A stretch of DNA of 18,445 nt. It comes from an uncultured Pseudoclavibacter sp. (GTDB lineage: Bacteria; Actinomycetota; Actinomycetes; Actinomycetales; Microbacteriaceae). Below, in pieces: positions 14,975 through 18,445 of this stretch. The DNA lies in assembly GCA_946221025.1 (NCBI GenBank), contig CAMIMS010000032.1:1-18445 (forward strand). Reading direction: 5' to 3'. A model generated the notes under the pieces. The model was not told where the DNA came from and did no database searches. It saw only the letters and a program-made list of their open reading frames with translations. The position numbers and the translations under genes were made by a program. Numbering within the stretch: position 1 is the stretch's first letter; every line of letters begins with the position of its first letter.

Positions 14975-15097
14975 CCCACCCCCCTTCGCCCATTTCTTGA
15001 TCACTGTACCCCATACGCCGCGACGCGTGTCCACCGCGGCAGATTCGCTTCCTAAATGAAGTTTGTACATATGTTGAGCTGTTCAGGCACTAGCCAA

Positions 15098-15232
15098 TTT
15101 GACGCAGCCTGGTCGTTCGACGCAGCCAACTGCCGCGGCAGCAACGCCATGGTGCGCGGCCTCTGACGACTCAAGCAATAGCGAAAGCGCGCCGCTTGCT
15201 GCGACAAGCTCGCCACCGTCTACCGCGCCACG
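15098..15232 (+). pseudogene. C-terminal relic of an IS5-family-like transposase
   Basis: One frame reads FDAANCRGSNAMVRGL, TGA, RLKQ, TAG, RKRAACCDKLATVYRAT. This matches the familiar IS5-type ending (FDxxxYRGRNxVERxFNRLKQWRGLATRYDKLAxxYRA), with two stop codons and several substitutions. An 18-bp tandem duplication (TTTGACGCAGCC / TTCGACGCAGCC) opens it. No N-terminal part or inverted repeats remain. It ends against the 3' end of the single-pass membrane protein gene (TAG at 15220-15222 on the other strand), so the IS probably inserted or recombined there. Confidence 0.6.
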
Positions 15233-15891
15233 ATCACGGAGAGGCGGACGGTGACGAGATGGGTGCCTGTGCCGGGGCCGGTGACCGTGTTGTCGTCGGG
15301 CTTCCAGGTGCGGAAGGCGACGAGCTGATCGTCGATGAGCACCTCGCGAGCCTCGGCGGTCGAGTAGCCGCCAACGCTCGCAAGCGTGGTCAATGCGTCC
15401 TCGGTGGGGATCGCCTCATCGGCCTGGCCGACGTAGAACAGCCGGCCGCGGAAGCCGGGGTCCTGGGATGGCCACGCGACGCCGGCGTACTCGGGCGTGG
15501 GCTGCGCGAAGCCATAGAAGCTCTCGACGAGCTCGTCGCGCGTGACCTGGCGGGTGTTCCAGGTGGTGACGGCGAGCGCCGCGTACATCGCGAACTTCCG
15601 CGGGTCGTCGGTTCGGGGCGGCAGGACGAGGCCGGTGTCGGAGAGCCAGCCGCTGGCGGGCGGCTCGCTGGCGCTGCTCGTGTCTCCGGGGAGAGCGGGG
15701 CCGGCGGTGGAGACGGCGACGGGCTCGATCGGGGCGGCCGTCTGGCCGCCCCCGAGGTTCCTGGCGACCGTGATGAGGCCGACGATGCCGGTGCCGATGA
15801 GGATGGCGAGGATCAGGGCGCCGGCGAGCCAGAGGCGGACGTGGCCGCGGGCGTGCTCGATGAGCTTCGCGGCGCGGGAGTCGGGGTTCAC
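15220..15891 (-). CDS. Single-pass membrane protein, probable conjugal transfer component
   Basis: 223 aa from GTG 15889-15891, with AAGGAG 8 nt upstream and a 4-bp GTGA overlap with the preceding gene. A short basic cytoplasmic N-terminus (VNPDSRAAKLIEHARGHVR) leads to one transmembrane helix (about 20-42, WLAGALILAILIGTGIVGLI). A Pro/Ala/Ser-rich linker and an exported globular domain of about 130 residues (DPRKFAMYAALAVTTWNT, FYGFAQPTPEYAGVAW, VGGYSTAEAREVLIDDQL) follow. This layout is that of VirB8/TcpC-like transfer proteins, which build the mating channel, but I cannot confirm homology by eye. It is the last gene of the element's minus-strand operon; the next gene may have been lost to the IS relic. 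Confidence 0.68.
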   Translation of the reverse strand: MNPDSRAAKLIEHARGHVRLWLAGALILAILIGTGIVGLITVARNLGGGQTAAPIEPVAVSTAGPALPGDTSSASEPPASGWLSDTGLVLPPRTDDPRKFAMYAALAVTTWNTRQVTRDELVESFYGFAQPTPEYAGVAWPSQDPGFRGRLFYVGQADEAIPTEDALTTLASVGGYSTAEAREVLIDDQLVAFRTWKPDDNTVTGPGTGTHLVTVRLSVIVAR

Positions 15892-16316
15892 GGTGGGGTC
15901 TCCTTGGGTGGTGGCGGAACCGTTCGGGGCTGAGCGTGCTCGGGTTTCGGGTCCGGCGCTGGGGAGGGGTCTTCGGGCTGTGGAGAGCCGGTTCTGCACA
16001 GGCGGGCGAGGTGCGCCGGAGCACTTCGAGTGCTGCTGCGGTAAGCTCCCGCACCCACGGCGCGGCGGCGCGCACCGTGGCCACGGACAGGCCGGTGGCC
16101 GCGGCCAGCTCGGCCGCGGAGCGTGGCCGCGAGCTGCTGCACGCGCAGCCTGGCCGCTTCCGCCTCCCGCGGCCGCACGTTCGCCGGGGCGTGGCCGTCG
16201 CCCGCGAGCGAGCCGATGACGAGCTCCCAGTCCCGCGGCCGGGCGAACTCGGCCACGAGGTCGAGCCATTCGGCCACCTCGAAGCGCACGAGCATGGCCG
16301 CCTCCCCGCCGGCCAC
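15888..16316 (-). CDS. C-terminal piece of a broken sigma-like protein
   Basis: The open frame starts at GTG 16314-16316, but coding-like sequence in the same frame (LAVLAGRESSIEDPDTADLA, ETARAGHVAGG) extends back to the TAG at 16398-16400. There it meets the upstream piece without a usable start, so this is the rest of one ancestral protein. After QQLAATLR (about 16125) the reading frame that looks coding shifts by +1: AELAAATGLSVATVRAAAPW followed by VRELTAAALEVLRR, a helix-turn-helix suited to sigma region 4. The original frame there is Arg/Gly-rich noise with poor GC3. A Pro-rich tail (SPQPEDPSPAPDPKPEHAQP) returns to the first frame and ends in the GTGA overlap with the next gene. Hence there are two compensating frameshifts plus an amber codon. 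Confidence 0.55.
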   Translation of the reverse strand: MAGGEAAMLVRFEVAEWLDLVAEFARPRDWELVIGSLAGDGHAPANVRPREAEAARLRVQQLAATLRGRAGRGHRPVRGHGARRRAVGAGAYRSSTRSAPAHLARLCRTGSPQPEDPSPAPDPKPEHAQPRTVPPPPKETPP

Positions 16317-16397
16317 GTGGCCGGCGCGGGCGGTCTCGGCAAGGTCGGCCGTGTCAGGGTCCTCGATCGAGGATTCCCGGCCGGCGAGGACGGCGAG

Positions 16398-16667
16398 CTA
16401 CCGGCGGCGGGCCATCACGCCGTTGCGGACGAACCCGAAGGCCCACGATGCCAGCGTCCCCGACTCCGGCCGGTAGTCGGCGGCGCGCCGCCACATGGCT
16501 GCGACCGCAGCGGCGATCACCGCGTCGACCTCGCAGGCGGGGAACCTCGCGGCTGCCCATCGCCGGTGCTGCTCGGCGGCGGACTTGAGCGCGCCCGCGC
16601 GCTGCTCGGCCGCCCATTTGGCCGCCGATCCGCTGGCCGTGCCGGTGCTCGTGTAGGTCATGGTCAT
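16398..16667 (-). CDS. N-terminal piece of a sigma-like (region 2) protein, ended by in-frame TAG
   Basis: 89 aa from ATG 16665-16667 (ATGA overlap with the zinc-ribbon stop). A second ATG at 16659-16661 is better spaced from AAGGA. The region VIAAAVAAMWRRAADYRPES followed by GTLASWAFGFVRNGVMARRR resembles ECF sigma region 2 (helix, then xP..GtlasWlf.ivRN...d..RR), so a transcription factor or sigma-like DNA-binding role is proposed. It ends at TAG 16398-16400, but the next residues in frame (LAVLAGRESSIEDPD) continue naturally; CAG to TAG would explain it. The protein as annotated lacks its DNA-binding C-terminal half. Confidence 0.6.
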   Translation of the reverse strand: MTMTYTSTGTASGSAAKWAAEQRAGALKSAAEQHRRWAAARFPACEVDAVIAAAVAAMWRRAADYRPESGTLASWAFGFVRNGVMARRR

Positions 16668-16891
16668 CCTTCCTTCCCTGTCCGCCGCGCCTGCTGGTCG
16701 TCGACGACTTCGCCGCAGCGGTCGCAGAACCGCGTCCCGGCCTGGAACTGCCCGGCAGCGGCCTTCGTCGGCTCGCCGGGCTGGTGCCCGGACACGGAGC
16801 ACTCCCGGCGGGCGTGCGCGCGCCGCTGAGCCTCGTGCTCCTCGAACGAGCGCCCACATCGGGAGCACTGGACCTCGGGGCCGCGGGTCAC
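16664..16891 (-). CDS. Small zinc-ribbon-like protein
   Basis: 75 aa from GTG 16889-16891, which abuts the previous stop (TGAGTG). Two cysteine knuckles are visible: CSRCGRSFEEHEAQRRAHAR near residue 9 and CDRCGEVVDDQQ near residue 56, plus a Cys-x-x-x-x-His (CSVSGH) between them. That arrangement can bind one or two zinc ions. Short proteins of this type accompany replication or transfer genes in actinobacterial elements and may bind DNA or a partner protein (inference). The stop overlaps the next gene's ATG by 4 bp. Confidence 0.68.
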   Translation of the reverse strand: MTRGPEVQCSRCGRSFEEHEAQRRAHARRECSVSGHQPGEPTKAAAGQFQAGTRFCDRCGEVVDDQQARRTGKEG

Positions 16892-17107
16892 TCACCGGCA
16901 CGCGCCGAGCGCGCGCGCCTTCGCTCCGGCAGAGTCCGCGGCGCCCCGGCTGCTCGACGCCGCGGGGGCGGCGTCGACGGGGGCCTGCCGCAGGAACCGG
17001 GCGAGGTCGTTCTCGATCGCCGTGGCCAAGTAGCTCATCGGGTCGTGCGCGGCCGTGTGCCGGGCGAACACGAGCCGGGCGGCCTTGAGCAGCCGGACCG
17101 CCGGCAC
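16892..17107 (-). CDS. C-terminal piece of the broken replication initiator
   Basis: The open frame gives 71 aa from GTG 17105-17107, but clear coding sequence in the same frame reaches back to about 17190 (GDDRERLRREFGIDGITLGV, ELRARLGYVPAVRLLKAARL), with no start codon or ribosome site. At 17189-17201 a CCCC run in GTGCTGCCCCGGC marks the break. Removing one C joins VAAAVLP (the -1 frame upstream) to GDDRERLRR. The helical segment RHTAAHDPMSYLATAIENDL is typical of the C-terminal region of initiator or replisome-organiser proteins. The last 25 residues are Ala/Ser-rich. It is best read as the end of the 17210-17908 gene rather than a separate gene. Confidence 0.5.
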   Translation of the reverse strand: MPAVRLLKAARLVFARHTAAHDPMSYLATAIENDLARFLRQAPVDAAPAASSSRGAADSAGAKARALGACR

Positions 17108-17209
17108 GTAGCCGAGCCGGGCGCGCAGCTCGACGCCGAGCGTGATCCCGTCGATGCCGAACTCGCGGCGCAGCCGCTCTCGGTCGTCGCCGGGGCAGCA
17201 CGGCCGCGG

Positions 17210-17908
17210 CTACCGCCTCGACCTGCCGGACCGCCTCGTCGAAGACACCCGCCCCCGAACCCCGGATGTCCGGTTCGAGCTCGCGCGGATCATCATCATC
17301 AATCTTGGTTTCTTGATCTTGGTTTTCTCTATGGGAGCCGGAAAAGCCTGGCCTGGGTTTTCCGGCTTGGCTTCGTCAGGCCTAGCCGGATTTTCCGGCT
17401 TGGCTTGTTCCGCACCAGGACGGGCGAGAAGCCTGGCCGGATTTTCCGGCTTGGCTTTATCCACAGGTCCCCGCGGTCCCGATGCGGCCGAGTTATCCAC
17501 AGCTCGGGAGGCTGCGCCCGAGGGGATCGCGAGCTCGTCGGCCCAGGGGTCCTTGACGATGAAGATCATGAACTTGAGGCCGGCGATCGGCTTCCCCTCA
17601 CGGGTGCGCGCTCCGCGCGTGTAGCGCATCTCGACCGTCTCGACGTAGCCGTGCTGCTCCAGCACGCGGCGGGCGCTCAGCATCCGCTCTTGGCTGAGGC
17701 CGAGCTGCTCGCGGACGGTCGCCTGCGTGAGCCGGTAGCCCTCCGTGTGCGAGACCAGGAACAGGAACACGCTCAGCGGTACGCCGACGATCCGCTCGTC
17801 ACGGAGCCAGGCGTTGCGGACCTGCATGTACTCGCGCTCGAACGCGAGCTTGGGACGTAGGAACTCACCGTTGAGGTAGTCCTGCGGATCGAAGTCGCTC
17901 ATGGTCAC
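17210..17908 (-). CDS. Winged-helix replication initiator-like protein (frameshifted C-terminus)
   Basis: 232 aa from GTG 17906-17908 (GTGA overlap with the upstream stop); ATG 17900-17902 is an alternative. Residues about 44-118 form a winged helix: PLSVFLFLVSHTEGYRLTQA, then TVREQLGLSQERMLSARRVL and a wing ending GLKFMIFIVKD, as in phage or plasmid replication initiators. A linker carries three AKPENP repeats (about 153, 170, 181). After about residue 195 the frame turns Arg/Ser-rich and ends at TAG 17210-17212. The -1 frame there reads coding-like (TKIDDDDPRELEPD, then FDEAVRQVEAVAAAVLP) and links, by a second shift at about 17191, to the 16892-17107 piece. The ancestral product was therefore about 340 aa. 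The gene contains the origin-like sequences at 17288-17501. Confidence 0.68.
   Translation of the reverse strand: MTMSDFDPQDYLNGEFLRPKLAFEREYMQVRNAWLRDERIVGVPLSVFLFLVSHTEGYRLTQATVREQLGLSQERMLSARRVLEQHGYVETVEMRYTRGARTREGKPIAGLKFMIFIVKDPWADELAIPSGAASRAVDNSAASGPRGPVDKAKPENPARLLARPGAEQAKPENPARPDEAKPENPGQAFPAPIEKTKIKKPRLMMMIRASSNRTSGVRGRVSSTRRSGRSRR
17288..17501. other. Candidate replication origin inside the initiator gene
   Basis: Two perfect DnaA boxes, TTATCCACA, lie at 17457-17465 and 17493-17501, 36 bp apart and in the same orientation. Beside them are three direct 16-bp repeats and an AT-rich tract (17288-17335) that stands out from the very GC-rich surroundings and carries TCTTGGTTT twice (17303-17311, 17317-17325). 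Boxes, iterons and an unwinding-like tract in order are the parts of an iteron origin, as in the lambda O gene. Whether it fires is unknown. Confidence 0.6.
17358..17457 (+). repeat. Three iteron-like direct repeats
   Basis: ttttccggcttggctt occurs at 17358-17373, 17391-17406 and 17442-17457 (start-to-start 33 and 51 bp, close to whole helical turns). The last two copies carry the palindrome gccggattttccggc. An inverted partial copy, agccggaaaa, is at 17336-17345. On the minus strand each copy encodes AKPENP, so they are also protein repeats. The third copy runs directly into the first DnaA box. Confidence 0.8.
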
Positions 17909-18445
17909 GCCACCCCCTCGAAGGCCGTGGGGAACCGCTTGCGGGCGTCAGCCAGCCGGCGCCGAGCGGTCCGGTCGGACACGCCCAGCAGCTCGGCGAC
18001 GGCAGCGCCCGTCGCCTCCCCGCCCGAGCGAACGTGCTCGGCCACGGCTTCGAGATCGTCCGACGCGGCGCCCGACGGCCGCGCGGCAGATGACGACTCG
18101 TCGCCACCCTCTGCGGCCGCGGCCACGTCCGCGGGCTCGGTCCCGGTGGGCTGGGCGATCGTGGCCGGCCGTGCGGCCATGGCCACGGATCGCGACGACG
18201 CGGCGGCGGGGCGGCCGTCGTCGACGGTCACCGTCTCCAGGCGAGGCCACGTCGCCGGCCGCGCTGCGACCGGGATCGGCTGCGTGGCCGGCTCGGACAC
18301 GGCCACGGGCTCGGCGGCAGGCGCGCTCACGGTCACCTGCGCAGGAGTCGGCGCGACCGCTGCGCTCCGGCTGCCCTTGGTCCGCTCGTGCCCGGAGATC
18401 ATCACGACGAGGAGGTGGGAGGCCACCAGCAGCGCGATCGGCGGG
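17905..18445 (-). CDS. DUF2637-like membrane protein with C-terminal helix-turn-helix (partial)
   Basis: The frame is open to the right edge; the first visible residues PPIALLVASHLLVVMISGHE are the last transmembrane helix of what looks like a DUF2637 (SpdB/spread-type) protein, common in actinobacterial conjugative elements. The visible 180 residues continue with a long Ala/Pro/Val-rich linker and end in a compact domain: EHVRSGGEATGAAVAELLGV followed by SDRTARRRLADARKRFP, a helix-turn-helix. The stop overlaps the initiator start by 4 bp (GTGA). Fusion of membrane helices to a DNA-binding domain suggests tethering of element DNA at the membrane or regulation (inference). The N-terminus is outside the window. 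Confidence 0.68.
   Translation of the reverse strand, partial: PPIALLVASHLLVVMISGHERTKGSRSAAVAPTPAQVTVSAPAAEPVAVSEPATQPIPVAARPATWPRLETVTVDDGRPAAASSRSVAMAARPATIAQPTGTEPADVAAAAEGGDESSSAARPSGAASDDLEAVAEHVRSGGEATGAAVAELLGVSDRTARRRLADARKRFPTAFEGVA

Larger units (their letters stand above)
12334..18445. mobile_element. Decayed integrative element (left end at tRNA scar; right end beyond window)
   Basis: The left boundary is the tRNA 3' fragment. The content is accessory: a DUF3800 relic, a low-GC secreted-protein operon, an IS5-like relic, and a block of DUF2637-like, winged-helix initiator, zinc-ribbon, sigma-like and single-pass transfer-type genes. These last genes resemble the cores of actinobacterial integrative or conjugative elements. 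No integrase, relaxase or FtsK/Tra ATPase is in view; by the att geometry they and the intact tRNA should lie to the right. Broken genes and the IS relic indicate decay of at least the left arm. Confidence 0.62.

Noticed and set aside
15196..15933. Plus-strand open frame of 245 codons
   Set aside because: Antisense of the single-pass membrane protein, which has a transmembrane helix, a ribosome site and overlapping neighbours.
17358..17457. CRISPR array suggested by regular repeats
   Set aside because: Only three 16-bp units with uneven 17- and 35-bp gaps inside an open reading frame encoding AKPENP; no cas genes.
16784..17860. Plus-strand open frame of 358 codons
   Set aside because: Arg/Gly/Ala-rich shadow opposite the initiator and zinc-ribbon genes; no domain and no start signal.

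Overview
High-GC DNA with dense minus-strand operons, frequent GTG/TTG starts, apparent leaderless promoters (TAnnnT about 6 nt before the start codon) and actinobacterial family variants. Together these point to an actinobacterium, probably Micrococcales and plausibly Microbacteriaceae. The genus cannot be fixed from the sequence alone.

Positions 1-8770 look like ordinary chromosome with a nitrogen-metabolism flavour. An agmatine deiminase gene reads into an amidase-signature hydrolase that runs off the left edge. A divergent FAD monooxygenase follows, then a low-GC DUF2971 gene that looks transferred. Next come a small CxxC protein and an asparaginase / polysaccharide-deacetylase-fold pair. 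The deacetylase-fold protein is very close to Helicobacter PgdA, a family that also contains cyclic imidases. A leaderless GPP34 (GOLPH3-like) gene and a convergent RHH toxin-antitoxin pair complete this part.

Positions 8993-12126 hold a complete betaine/quaternary-amine ABC importer: ATPase, permease and lipoprotein binding protein, closed by a perfect 15-bp terminator stem.

At 12334-12375 lies the 3' end of a tRNA gene, probably tRNA-Thr, minus strand, broken at the anticodon loop. This is the scar expected of tyrosine-recombinase integration. Everything to its right reads as a decayed integrative/mobilizable element. From left to right it holds a DUF3800 relic, a coupled operon for a small membrane protein and a secreted protein of unknown function, and a C-terminal relic of an IS5-like transposase. 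A minus-strand block follows: DUF2637-like membrane protein, winged-helix replication initiator, zinc-ribbon protein, sigma-like protein, and a single-pass membrane protein of likely conjugation role. Two genes of this block are damaged by an in-frame TAG and/or paired frameshifts.

The most interesting signal is inside the initiator gene. Within about 215 bp there are two perfect TTATCCACA DnaA boxes, three 16-bp direct repeats (plus an inverted partial copy) and an AT-rich tract. This has the architecture of a replication origin embedded in its own initiator gene, as in lambda O, and would suggest the element can replicate autonomously.
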